The position numbers and the translations under genes are program-made. DNA of 60,773 nucleotides from NCBI GenBank assembly GCA_043816955.1, contig JBDRHL010000198.1:1-60773 (forward strand), in the 5' to 3' direction. The notes under the pieces are model-generated. The model worked only from the letters and a program-made list of their open reading frames with translations. It was not told the origin of the DNA and searched no databases. Position 1 is the stretch's first letter; every line of letters begins with the position of its first letter. This document shows positions 1 to 8,060 of this stretch, piece by piece. The stretch is from JBDRHL01 sp043816955. Lineage in GTDB: Bacteria > Planctomycetota > Phycisphaerae > Sedimentisphaerales > CAYZTY01.

Positions 1-2
1 TA

Positions 3-296
3 AATAATCTCGGCCAGATTGTGGGATATGCTTATACGGCATCAGAGCAATGGCATGCGACCCTGTTTGACCCGACAGGAGCGGGTAATAATATCGATCT
101 TAACACCCTCATAGATCCTTCACTTGGCTGGGAACTTCTCAGGGCAACAGCAATAAATGACTCCGGCTGGATAGTTGGTGGAGGATATAATCCTGCAGGC
201 AAATTCGAAGCGTTTCTGCTCAAGCCGATCCCTGAACCCCTCACACTGGTACTGATAGCTGCAGGCACCGTTTTCTTGCGCCGAAAACACCTCTGA
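3..296 (+). CDS. C-terminal part of a HAF-repeat/PEP-CTERM exported protein (5' end cut by window edge)
   Basis: The frame is open from the first bases, so the gene begins outside the window; the GTG at 21 is not a convincing start. The visible part has the repeat style 'NNLGQIVGYAY' and 'INDSGWIVGGGY', which are HAF-type repeats usual in extracellular proteins of planctomycetes. It ends with PIPEP, a hydrophobic stretch (LTLVLIAAGTVFL) and RRKHL, which is a PEP-CTERM sorting signal. By family knowledge that signal is cut and processed by exosortase, placing the product at the cell surface or in the exopolysaccharide matrix. The biochemical role is unknown. Confidence 0.8.
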   Translation, partial: NNLGQIVGYAYTASEQWHATLFDPTGAGNNIDLNTLIDPSLGWELLRATAINDSGWIVGGGYNPAGKFEAFLLKPIPEPLTLVLIAAGTVFLRRKHL

Positions 297-821
297 TTTT
301 CCGGCAAACGTCCTTCGAGTGAGACTCTGTGGTAAAATAGTTTTGGTTCGAGATTTTGTGGTTTTCCCATCATAAAATGGTTCTCCGTAACCGTGAATCT
401 GCTTATAATGAGATTTTAGTGCAAATTTTTTAAGAGGCAAAATAAAAACAAAAATGTTTGGGCAACACGCCCTAAAGACTCAAGACTCCGGACTAAAGAC
501 TAAAGACTCTCTTCCTTCGCCCCATCCCCGCAGGTCCGCATAATCGTTACTACCGTCAAACTCCCCCCATCTTACCGCCAAAAAAATCGAAAAAATGGTA
601 CAAAAGTAGTACAAAACCGGGTAAGAAATGGGTAAAAAGGCGCACACTTTTCGCAAAAAATGACTAAAAAATCCAAAAAAATTCACCCCTTTTCACCACC
701 CGAACCTTAATATTAGCCCAAAAACAAGCATTACCCCCCTCAAAAACTCCCCCAAAACCCCCAATTCCCGACCAAATTTTCCACATAACTCCCCCCGCGC
801 AAGCCTTTTTCCATCCTCCAA
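297..821. other. Non-coding stretch with degenerate AAGACT repeats
   Basis: I see no convincing gene here. Around 470-512 the motif (A)AAGACT recurs four times in about 40 bases, written as 'taaagact', 'caagact' and twice 'taaagact', and is then followed by pyrimidine-rich sequence. From 560 to 830 the plus strand is very rich in A and C homopolymers (runs of CCCCC and AAAAAA). Open frames on the minus strand here are low complexity and resemble no family known to me. No clear terminator follows the gene ending at 296. Confidence 0.45.
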
Positions 822-968
822 ATTAAAAACCCCGGAATTCTTTGCCTCCCGAACATTTTTGCCAGTAAGGTATGCCGACATGCCGCTACAGCGATATTGC
901 TCAGGCCGCTTTGACAAACCAGCCTTAAGCGGATAGCCCGGTACTACTACTCTTGCCAATCTTGCCAT
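822..968 (-). pseudogene. Internally deleted REP-associated tyrosine transposase (RAYT) remnant
   Basis: The minus-strand frame starts with MARLARVVVPGYP, the typical first residues of IS200-like REP-associated transposases (Y1_Tnp superfamily). It then jumps directly into 'LKAGLSKRPEQYRCSG' and 'SAYLTGK', which resembles the usual C-terminal region of the same family (NPVRAGLVKRPEDWPWSS...). The central catalytic part, with the HUH histidines and the tyrosine, is missing, and the join lies near 929. What follows the C-terminal motif is low-complexity sequence, so the true stop is lost. The remnant cannot be active. The alternative, a small non-autonomous derivative, is possible, but no flanking hairpins were found. 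Confidence 0.7.
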
Positions 969-1043
969 GCAGAAATATTACAGCAAATAAAAAATCCTGT
1001 TAAGAAATTGGTATACTATGGTCCCCAGATTTCGAGCTGATTT

Positions 1044-1922
1044 TCAGAATACGATGGAGGCGTAGCCGACGCTTTCTTGGCCTGGTCGGCTGAATTTGGT
1101 TCGCATGATTTCATTGCTGTTTGTATGCGCCAGGAGAAATCCTCTGGTTTTTCCGAGCTTTGCGGCGGCGGCTACAGTTGCAGCGGCGGTGCCTGGGCCG
1201 CATGCGCTGCCGTTTTTCGCAGCGGTCTGCAGAAGCTCTTCAGGTTTCATTTCGACAGCCAGCTTTATAAACTCTTTGTCGTTTACTTCCGTTGCCCATT
1301 TGAGCCCTTCGGGGCCTGAGCCTGCCGGGGTGAAGCCATACCGCGGGCCGTAATGGGTCAGGTCGGTCGAACCGATGCAAATAATGGTTTTTGACTTTTC
1401 GGCGGCAATGATATCGCCGATGTCGCTTCCCAGCCGAACGGCCTGGTGTACGGGGGCGACCATTATCGGCACGATCCTGGAGCCGGGGAACAGATATTCA
1501 ATAAAAGGTATCTGCACTTCGATGCTGTGCTCGGAGCTGTGGGCATGGGCGTCGGCCTGGGCGGCAGAGTTTTTTTGTATGATGCGGTCGGCTAGTTCCT
1601 CATCGATGGCGACGCTGCCGGTTGGGGTAATCCAGCTTCCTTTGTTATATACCGCAATAGGCGCTGAGACGAAGGTGTGGACAGCGCCGAAGATTATAAA
1701 TGTGTGGACTTTTTCGCGACTTTGCTGAATGGCGTAGAAAGTCATGGCGGCCAACTGCCCGCTGAAAGTCCAGCCGGCGTGGGGCACGAGGCCAGCTACG
1801 ATATTTTCGGGAAGCTCGTCCATGGGGGGCATCTGGTCGATGAAGCTGTCAAGCTGTGCCTCGCAGGATTCGTGCTGTTCAGGGTAGAACTGCCCGGCAA
1901 CTGCAGGTTTTCTGGTGTTCAT
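1044..1922 (-). CDS. amrB: AmmeMemoRadiSam system protein B / MEMO-family protein
   Basis: This 292-residue protein begins 'TRKPAVAGQFYP', the standard opening of the MEMO family, and carries 'GLVPHAGWTFSG' near residue 45-55 with the conserved histidine of the presumed metal pocket. Further conserved blocks are 'FGAVHTF', 'HSSEHSIEVQIPF' and 'GSTDLTHYG'. The bacterial family often occurs with AMMECR1 and a radical SAM protein, but neither partner is in this window, so the gene stands alone and divergent from purE. The biochemical function of the family is unsettled (dioxygenase-related fold). The family call is firm and the symbol is by family name only. Confidence 0.85.
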   Translation of the reverse strand: MNTRKPAVAGQFYPEQHESCEAQLDSFIDQMPPMDELPENIVAGLVPHAGWTFSGQLAAMTFYAIQQSREKVHTFIIFGAVHTFVSAPIAVYNKGSWITPTGSVAIDEELADRIIQKNSAAQADAHAHSSEHSIEVQIPFIEYLFPGSRIVPIMVAPVHQAVRLGSDIGDIIAAEKSKTIICIGSTDLTHYGPRYGFTPAGSGPEGLKWATEVNDKEFIKLAVEMKPEELLQTAAKNGSACGPGTAAATVAAAAKLGKTRGFLLAHTNSNEIMRTKFSRPGQESVGYASIVF

Positions 1923-2009
1923 AGTTTTCCCTCCGTTCTTGCAATACTGGCCAGAAGGTTATATTATGTATTTGTGCTATATATTGTAACCTGAATACAG
2001 GAAAAAACA

Positions 2010-2522
2010 ATGAAATCGGGAAAAAAACAATCTTCCGTTGCGGTGGTAATGGGTTCGCAAAGCGACCTTGGTATTATGCAAAGCTGTGTAGATCAGCTTC
2101 GACAGTTCGGCATTGAACCGGTTGTGCGTATAATTTCAGCCCATCGCACGCCGGATATCGCAGCGGAGTTTGCAGATAATGCGCATTGTGAGGGGATACG
2201 GGTGATTATTGCGGCGGCGGGGATGGCAGCACATCTGGCGGGGGCAGTAGCGGGAAGAACAACTCTGCCGGTGATAGGTGTGCCTCTTGCGGCAGGTGGG
2301 TCTCCGGGCGGTATCGATGCGCTGCTGAGCACGGTTCAGATGCCGGCTGGTGTTCCTGTTGCGTCGATGGCGATCGGCAAGGCGGGCGCTAAAAACGCAG
2401 CTATTTTCGCGGTTCAGATTCTGGCTATCAGTGATGCCGGCCTTGCGGAGAGGCTTGCCAAGTTCCGAAAGGACCAGCGGCAGGAGGTTATCAGTAAAGA
2501 TTGCGCTCTTCAGGAAGACTGA
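2010..2522 (+). CDS. purE: N5-carboxyaminoimidazole ribonucleotide mutase (PurE)
   Basis: PurE moves the carboxyl group of N5-CAIR to C4 to give CAIR in cytosolic purine synthesis. The 170-residue sequence has the class I signatures: GSQSDLGIM at 15-23 (usual GSxSD), SAHRTP at 43-48 with the catalytic histidine, and AAAGMAAHLAG at about 68-78, followed by the glycine-rich GVPLAAGGSPGG. Length is normal. It is transcribed away from the MEMO gene and converges on galK, whose stop lies 34 bases away. No purK partner is seen nearby, so the substrate-generating enzyme must be elsewhere. Confidence 0.93.
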   Translation: MKSGKKQSSVAVVMGSQSDLGIMQSCVDQLRQFGIEPVVRIISAHRTPDIAAEFADNAHCEGIRVIIAAAGMAAHLAGAVAGRTTLPVIGVPLAAGGSPGGIDALLSTVQMPAGVPVASMAIGKAGAKNAAIFAVQILAISDAGLAERLAKFRKDQRQEVISKDCALQED

Positions 2523-2555
2523 TCGGGACTGTAAACAGCGGGGAGATTTCTGTCC

Positions 2556-3722
2556 TTAACTTGTGATAATTTCAACGCCCTGACAGGGCCTGGTGGTGTA
2601 TATATCGGGGGTGATGTCAAAGGATTTTTTGTAGGCATGGGCGACCTTACTCGCGATATCAGTTGTTGCTGAAGGCCTGGCGATTGCAACGACAGAACCT
2701 CCGAAGCCGCCGCCGCTGAGTCTGGCGCCATAAGCACCATCACATGCGATAACCTGTTCGACGAGGAAGTCCACTTCATCACAGGATATTTCATACAGGT
2801 CCCGGGCGGAGCAGTGGGACTGATACATCAATCGGCCGAATCGAACCATGTCGCCGGTTTTCAGGACTTCGGCGGCGGAAAGAACTCTTTTGTTCTCGCC
2901 GACAATGTGCCTACTTCGTTTGAGTTGTTCAGGGTCCAGTTGACAGGACAGTTCCTCCAGTATTTCCGGGTCGGCGTCGCGAAGGGCTTTTACATGGTGA
3001 TATTTTTTTGAGATGATTTTTACGCTGTCTTCGCAGGATTTTCTTCTTCGGCCATAAGCGCCGTCGGCTAGTTCATGACGTACCATGCTGTTGAAGATCA
3101 TAATACAGCATTTTTCGCTGTCAAAGGGCAGCATCTGAACGCTTAAATCTCTGCAGTCAAGAAAAACGGCATGGTCTTTTCGGCCCATCCGGCAGACGAT
3201 CTGGTCCATTATTCCACAGGGGGTGCCGGCATAAATGTTTTCGGCCTGCTGACATATTTTCGCAAGCCTGACCGGCTCGATGGAGTTGTGGCGGTCGGCG
3301 AGCATGGCGTTTGCAAGTGACAGCTCCATAGCGGCGGAACTGCTGAGGCCAGCTCCGACGGGGACATCGCCATGAATATAGAGGTCTTGTCCTTTTAGTG
3401 GAAAACCCTGTTTGAGAAGAAGTGCGGCAAGGCCTCTGGCGTAGTTTGCCCAGTGACAATTCCCGGCAGGTTCGAGTTGCGGTGAGAGTTGAAACTGGTG
3501 GCTGTGCCCCGCCCATTCGGAGTAAAGATGGATGGTGCTGTCTTGGCGGGGAGAAGCTGCTGTGTAATAACTTCTGTCGATAGCGGCGGCGATGACGAAG
3601 CCTTCGTTGTAGTCAGTGTGTCCGCCGATCAGCTCTACCCTTCCGGCAGCTCTACTAATCAGCAGAGGTGTTTTTCCGGGGAATATGTGCTTAAAACCTT
3701 TAGTGATAACCTGTCTTTTCAA
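2556..3722 (-). CDS. galK: Galactokinase (GHMP kinase family)
   Basis: This 388-residue GHMP kinase phosphorylates galactose at C1 in the Leloir pathway. It shows the N-terminal substrate motif in the variant form GRVELIGGHTDYNEG (residues about 27-41), the ATP loop GAGLSSSAAMELS near 122, CGIMDQ with the catalytic aspartate, and the C-terminal GARLSGGGFGGS loop. In well-studied galactokinases the first motif is GRVNLIGEHTDY; here Asn and Glu are Glu and Gly, so a related sugar may be the true substrate. The start is TTG at 3722. The gene converges with purE and lacks galT or galE neighbours. Confidence 0.88.
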   Translation of the reverse strand: MKRQVITKGFKHIFPGKTPLLISRAAGRVELIGGHTDYNEGFVIAAAIDRSYYTAASPRQDSTIHLYSEWAGHSHQFQLSPQLEPAGNCHWANYARGLAALLLKQGFPLKGQDLYIHGDVPVGAGLSSSAAMELSLANAMLADRHNSIEPVRLAKICQQAENIYAGTPCGIMDQIVCRMGRKDHAVFLDCRDLSVQMLPFDSEKCCIMIFNSMVRHELADGAYGRRRKSCEDSVKIISKKYHHVKALRDADPEILEELSCQLDPEQLKRSRHIVGENKRVLSAAEVLKTGDMVRFGRLMYQSHCSARDLYEISCDEVDFLVEQVIACDGAYGARLSGGGFGGSVVAIARPSATTDIASKVAHAYKKSFDITPDIYTTRPCQGVEIITS

Positions 3723-3772
3723 AGCAATCCAATTATCTTGTTTTTATCAAGGGTTTCAAATGGTAAATTCGA

Positions 3773-4684
3773 TCAGTTAATCTTTACTATTTTGCCGGCG
3801 GGAAAAGATCGGAGCGAGCCTCCTTTGAGCCTGATGAGGATGCGGTCGCCTGATTCTTCAAGGATGTGTCCGCGGATGTCTCCGCCCGGTTTCAATTTTA
3901 TTTTGACCAAAGGTTTATCCTCGATCGGGGGGAGAGTGCCTGCCAGCTCGCTGCCGAGCATTGCAGCGGCGCCGGCTATCACTTCTTCGAGAGCGGTCTG
4001 GAGCTGATCCTGATTTTCTACCCAGGCCTGTACAGCGTCCTTGCCGTCACCGAACAATTTATGATCGGCGCTTTTGTGGCCTTCGAAGATCAGCTGGTTT
4101 TTCCAGATGAGTTTTTCAGGGGAGGCTTTGAGCAGTTTTCCCTGTATTTTGGCGGTGCACCTGCCGTCGCTTCGGAAGATTCCATAGGCAAGTTGCAACC
4201 TAAGAATGAAGTCGGGTTTTTGCTGTGAGCTGTGCGACAGATCGCCGGAGTTCAGAGGGGACTTTTCGATTTTCCGGAGTTCTTCGATGACAAAACCGTG
4301 TTCGGTGATTGATTGTCTGATAGCGGCGGTGAACTTTTCGGAATAGGAATCCCTGTCGAGGGAGGATTTGAGCATTTTGCGGTATTTGTTATTGTTTGAG
4401 GTATTGATCAGGTGTGCCAGCGTTGCCATGACGGGTCCCGGGCCGGTCGCCCAGAAGACAAAATCTCCGTTCTCGGAGACTTGGACGCTGGGTCTGTCCT
4501 TTATGATACATTTAACCGCAATTTTATTGCCCGGGGAGATCTGGCCGTTTTTGAGCAGGTGCGCATTGTAGCTGCACCCGAGTGACGAAAGCAGAACAAA
4601 ACTGCTGAGTATTATCTGAATAAATAGTAATCGCTTTTTCAAGATCGCATAGCCAGTCGAGCAATTTCCTTTACGATTGAACAA
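3773..4684 (-). CDS. Predicted outer-membrane or periplasmic lipoprotein, unknown function
   Basis: I recognise no functional family. The N-terminus has a basic run (LKKR), a hydrophobic segment (LLFIQIILSSFVLLSS) and the lipobox LGCS, so the protein should be lipidated on cysteine after export. A TTG at 4642, starting just before KKR, is a more natural signal-peptide start than the TTG at 4684; I give the longer frame. The rest is soluble: the middle reads like an ABC-type substrate-binding or GNA1162-like lipoprotein fold (weak impression). The C-terminal 50 residues (IKLKPGGDIRGHILEESGDRI) resemble a small beta-barrel. It is 51 bases upstream of galK on the same strand. Confidence 0.7.
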   Translation of the reverse strand: MFNRKGNCSTGYAILKKRLLFIQIILSSFVLLSSLGCSYNAHLLKNGQISPGNKIAVKCIIKDRPSVQVSENGDFVFWATGPGPVMATLAHLINTSNNNKYRKMLKSSLDRDSYSEKFTAAIRQSITEHGFVIEELRKIEKSPLNSGDLSHSSQQKPDFILRLQLAYGIFRSDGRCTAKIQGKLLKASPEKLIWKNQLIFEGHKSADHKLFGDGKDAVQAWVENQDQLQTALEEVIAGAAAMLGSELAGTLPPIEDKPLVKIKLKPGGDIRGHILEESGDRILIRLKGGSLRSFPAGKIVKIN

Positions 4685-4812
4685 GTGATTGTATAAGGCA
4701 TAAAGTTTTTTTTCAAGTCATTTGCAGGTGAATATTGTGTTGCAAAAATCCGAATGAGACATTAGGCTCCGGCAGAGAGATGATGGCGGAAGTCGGGTAT
4801 AATCAGGTTGTT

Positions 4813-5643
4813 ATGAAGGTATTGATTGCTGAGAATTGCGGTTTTTGTCCTGGAGTGAGAAATGCCATCGGCATAGCCCGGCAGACGCTCAGGCAGCGTC
4901 AGAACGTTTATAGTCTTGGGCCGATAATTCACAATGACGAGGTGGTAGCCGAACTTGAAGGAGCAGGGCTAAAAATTGTGGAGAGCGTTGATCAGATTCC
5001 CTTAGGAACGGTAATTATCCGGTCGCATGGGGCGACGCTGGAAGAGCTTGGAAAGATCAGAGAAAAGGGACTCCAGATTGTCGATGCCACATGTGTCCTG
5101 GTCAAGAAGGTGCAAGGTACGGTCAGAGAGCTTCACGAGCAGGGCTACCTGGTACTGGTTATAGGCGACACAAATCATCCTGAAGTTAGGGCAATAGTTG
5201 GTTCTGCTCCTGAGGTAGTAGTGGTTGCGGACCGCACAGATTTACATAAGCTGCCCTTTAACAGGAAGTTAGGGGTTGTGTGTCAGACGACGGAAAGTCC
5301 GGAGTTTTTTGGTGCGATGCTGGATGCTATCAGCCAGCGAGGTTTTAGCGAGATGCGGGTAATCAACACGCTGTGCAAGGAAGCTATCAAGAGGCAAAGG
5401 TCGGCGGTTGATCTATGCAGGAAAGTTGATGTAATGTTTGTTCTTGGGGGTCTGCAGAGCGCCAACACCCGGAAGCTGGCAGAATTGTGTAAAAAGCATA
5501 ATCGGCAAACGTTTCATTTGCAAAGTTGGAAGGAATTTGATAAAAGTACAGTTTTGGATAAAGAAACTGCCGGTGTTACAGCAGGTGCTTCGACCCCCGA
5601 CCGGGTTGTTGAGGAATTTGTTCGGAATCTCGAAGCACTTTGA
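4813..5643 (+). CDS. ispH: 4-hydroxy-3-methylbut-2-enyl diphosphate reductase (IspH/LytB)
   Basis: IspH is the last enzyme of the MEP isoprenoid pathway and makes IPP and DMAPP with a [4Fe-4S] cluster. The 276-residue protein starting MKVLIAENCGFCPGV has the first cluster cysteine at about 12, LGPIIHN with the substrate histidine, the second cysteine in VDATC, HPEV, the QTT motif and the third cysteine in INTLCKEA. Two usual residues after the second cysteine differ: ATCVLVKKVQ instead of the common ATCPxVxKVH. The ATG at 4813 fits the family start better than upstream in-frame codons. rpsA follows 209 bases later in the same direction, echoing IspH-S1 fusions known in clostridia. Confidence 0.92.
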   Translation: MKVLIAENCGFCPGVRNAIGIARQTLRQRQNVYSLGPIIHNDEVVAELEGAGLKIVESVDQIPLGTVIIRSHGATLEELGKIREKGLQIVDATCVLVKKVQGTVRELHEQGYLVLVIGDTNHPEVRAIVGSAPEVVVVADRTDLHKLPFNRKLGVVCQTTESPEFFGAMLDAISQRGFSEMRVINTLCKEAIKRQRSAVDLCRKVDVMFVLGGLQSANTRKLAELCKKHNRQTFHLQSWKEFDKSTVLDKETAGVTAGASTPDRVVEEFVRNLEAL

Positions 5644-5852
5644 GGTAGCGCTGTGTCAGCTTTTGGCGGAAAGACCAGGGACGGTGTCGCATTAGCTGCG
5701 TGGGCTGATGCGTTTTTTCTAAGATGTTTTTTGTACAGTGGTAACACTGCGGTACGGCGGCGTAAATGTGGAGCGTCTCCGGGGCAGGTGTCTGTCGCAT
5801 TAAAACGATTTGCGATTACCGAAGGAACAAAATCCACAGAGGAATCAGGTAT

Positions 5853-7760
5853 ATGGTAGATAGGAATTTAGTTCACAAATTAGGTCTGTCGAATGAGAAG
5901 ATCGAAGAAGAAGTAAACCAGATGTTCACCGAAGAGGACAAGGCTCTTCTTGAGAAGCAGCTTAGCGGCAAGGTGGATGTGCTTTTGCCGGGCAATATTA
6001 TGCCTGGCAGAATTATTACCCGGCTTGGTGATGATGTCATTGTTGAAGTGGGGCTGAAGAGTGAGGGAGTTGTCAGCGCTGAGGAATTTGATGACGACAG
6101 TGAGATTGAGCCGGGAAAGGAGATAGATGTATTTCTGGAGGACGTTGATTCCGAAGGTGGAATGATACTACTTAGCAAGAGGAAGGCAGACCGGATCAAG
6201 GGGTGGGAAAACATAATCAGCACAAAGAGGGAGGGGGATGTAGTTATCGGCAGAGTTACAAGGAGGATAAAGGGAGGGCTGTTGGTAGATGTAGGAGTGC
6301 CGGTGTTTCTGCCTGCTTCACAGGTTGATATCCGAAAGCCGGGAGACATCAGCAGGTTTATCGGCAGCGAGATAGAGTGCAAGATTCTGAAGATTGACAC
6401 TGAGGGGAGGAATATTGTTGTTTCCAGAAGAAAGCTGATTGAGGAACAGAGGCAGAGCAGCAAGGAAGCCATTCTGGCGGAGATTGAACCCGGACAGACA
6501 AGAAAGGGAGTCGTAAAGAACATAGCAGACTTCGGGGTATTTGTTGATCTTGGCGGACTCGACGGACTGCTGCACATTTCGGATTTGAGCTGGGGAAGGA
6601 TTTCTCATCCGTCTGAAGTGGTTTCTCTCGAACAGGAGATTGAATGTGTTGTAATAGGTGTGGATAAGAACAATGAGAAGATTTCGCTAGGACTAAAACA
6701 GAAAAGCGCAAATCCCTGGCAGGAGGTAGATGAAAGATACCCGGTCGGTGCGAAGGTAAAGGGCAAGGTTGTAAATATTATGAACTATGGCGTGTTCGTA
6801 CGGCTCGAGGAAGGCGTGGAAGGACTCGTACATATAAGCGAGATGAGCTGGACGAAAAGGATTATGCACCCGGCTGATCTTCTGAGTCTGAATCAGGAGG
6901 TCGAGGTTGTGGTACTTGACGTCAACAAGGAAAAGCAGGAGATTTCACTTGGATTGAAGCAAACAGAAACAAACCCCTGGTCGATTGCTGCACAGAAGTA
7001 TCCGGCTGGTACGATTGTTACTGTCAATGTGCGAAGCCTTACAAATTACGGGGCCTTTGTGGAAATAGAACCTGGGATTGACGGCTTGATTCACATTTCG
7101 GATTTGAGCTGGACGAAGAAATTCAATCACCCCAGTGAGATGCTGCAGAAAGGGCAGGAAGTCAAATGTGTTGTGCTTGACGTTGATCCTGATAAACAGA
7201 GGATATCGCTTGGGATCAAGCAATTGACGGAGGACCCGTGGATTCGGGCGATACCGGAGACGTATATTCCTGGGCAGATTATTAAAGGGCACGTGACAAA
7301 GCTGACGAATTTCGGTGTTTTTGTTGAGCTTGAGTCGGGACTTGAAGGGCTATTACATATATCCGAGCTTGCTGACCATAAAATTGACAAGCCTCAAGAT
7401 GTTGTCAAAAGCGGGCAGGAAGTAGAAGTTAAGATATTGAGGGTTGATATGGATACCCGGAAGATTGGCTTGAGTCTGCGACGGGTTCGCTGGGCTGCTG
7501 AGGATGAACAGCAGGCGCTAGCGGACGAGAAGGCCGAAGCGGTGCAGACAGGCGACGGCAACGAAGAGCAGAATGAGCACCAAGGGGGGCTTGACGATAT
7601 AGCGCCAACAGGATTTGAAATAGAATCAATGGCGGCAGAGGAACAAGCTGATGCGACAGAGGAGGAACAGGAGCCTGAGTCAACTGAGGAAGTTATATCT
7701 GAGGAAGAGTCAGAGGCTTTGGATTTGGACGAGAGCAGCTTGGCGGATGAGGATAAATAG
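5853..7760 (+). CDS. rpsA: 30S ribosomal protein bS1, six S1 domains
   Basis: bS1 binds mRNA on the small subunit and helps start-site docking. The 635-residue protein carries six tandem S1/OB repeats, beginning near residues 40, 125, 205, 295, 380 and 465. Repeats 3-6 hold the classic 'GVFV...GLLHISDLSW' pattern, while repeats 1 and 2 are divergent, as in E. coli S1. The last 85 residues are highly acidic (EEEQEPESTEEV...), which is unusual compared with proteobacterial S1. The ATG at 5853 was chosen because AGAGGA lies about 10 bases upstream and the protein then starts at the usual place. Confidence 0.93.
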   Translation: MVDRNLVHKLGLSNEKIEEEVNQMFTEEDKALLEKQLSGKVDVLLPGNIMPGRIITRLGDDVIVEVGLKSEGVVSAEEFDDDSEIEPGKEIDVFLEDVDSEGGMILLSKRKADRIKGWENIISTKREGDVVIGRVTRRIKGGLLVDVGVPVFLPASQVDIRKPGDISRFIGSEIECKILKIDTEGRNIVVSRRKLIEEQRQSSKEAILAEIEPGQTRKGVVKNIADFGVFVDLGGLDGLLHISDLSWGRISHPSEVVSLEQEIECVVIGVDKNNEKISLGLKQKSANPWQEVDERYPVGAKVKGKVVNIMNYGVFVRLEEGVEGLVHISEMSWTKRIMHPADLLSLNQEVEVVVLDVNKEKQEISLGLKQTETNPWSIAAQKYPAGTIVTVNVRSLTNYGAFVEIEPGIDGLIHISDLSWTKKFNHPSEMLQKGQEVKCVVLDVDPDKQRISLGIKQLTEDPWIRAIPETYIPGQIIKGHVTKLTNFGVFVELESGLEGLLHISELADHKIDKPQDVVKSGQEVEVKILRVDMDTRKIGLSLRRVRWAAEDEQQALADEKAEAVQTGDGNEEQNEHQGGLDDIAPTGFEIESMAAEEQADATEEEQEPESTEEVISEEESEALDLDESSLADEDK

Positions 7761-7999
7761 CATCCAATTGAGGTGTGAAAGGCCGTCACTTCAGGGCGGA
7801 TGACAAGAGGTATCGGCGAAGCTCGTTGTTATCGAGCCTAAACATAAAGTTATTTCTGGTCGATAGTCTACTACAGGGATAATTCGGCAGGGCCGGGCAA
7901 GGTCGAGAGGCACCTGCGTCCGGTAAGATACAAATTCGGAGTTTGAAAAATTTATTATGCCCTGAAGAACCGGCATGAATATTGGCGAAGGGCGGGAGT

Positions 8000-8017
8000 A
8001 TGCAAAATCGCATTTGA
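8000..8017 (+). promoter_or_regulatory. Candidate true start and +1 shift site of the sigma-factor gene
   Basis: ATG at 8000, with GAAGGG about seven bases upstream, opens a frame that reads MQNRI and then TGA at 8015-8017. One base further on, the frame 'GAT ATT ACG ATA GAA GAG' encodes DITIEEYLKQIDQTP, the expected region 1.2 of the sigma factor, and runs without a stop into the gene. Removing a single T from the TTT before the TGA would restore one continuous protein. This is either a one-base error or mutation, or an RF2-like +1 frameshift at 'ATT TGA T'. No canonical start codon lies in the sigma frame between the stop at 7944 and 8061. Confidence 0.5.
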
Positions 8018-8060
8018 TATTACGATAGAAGAGTACCTTAAGCAGATCGACCAGACGCCG

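Noticed and set aside
480..686. A 68-codon minus-strand frame with aromatic residues
   Set aside because: Composition follows from homopolymer-rich DNA; no start signal or family.
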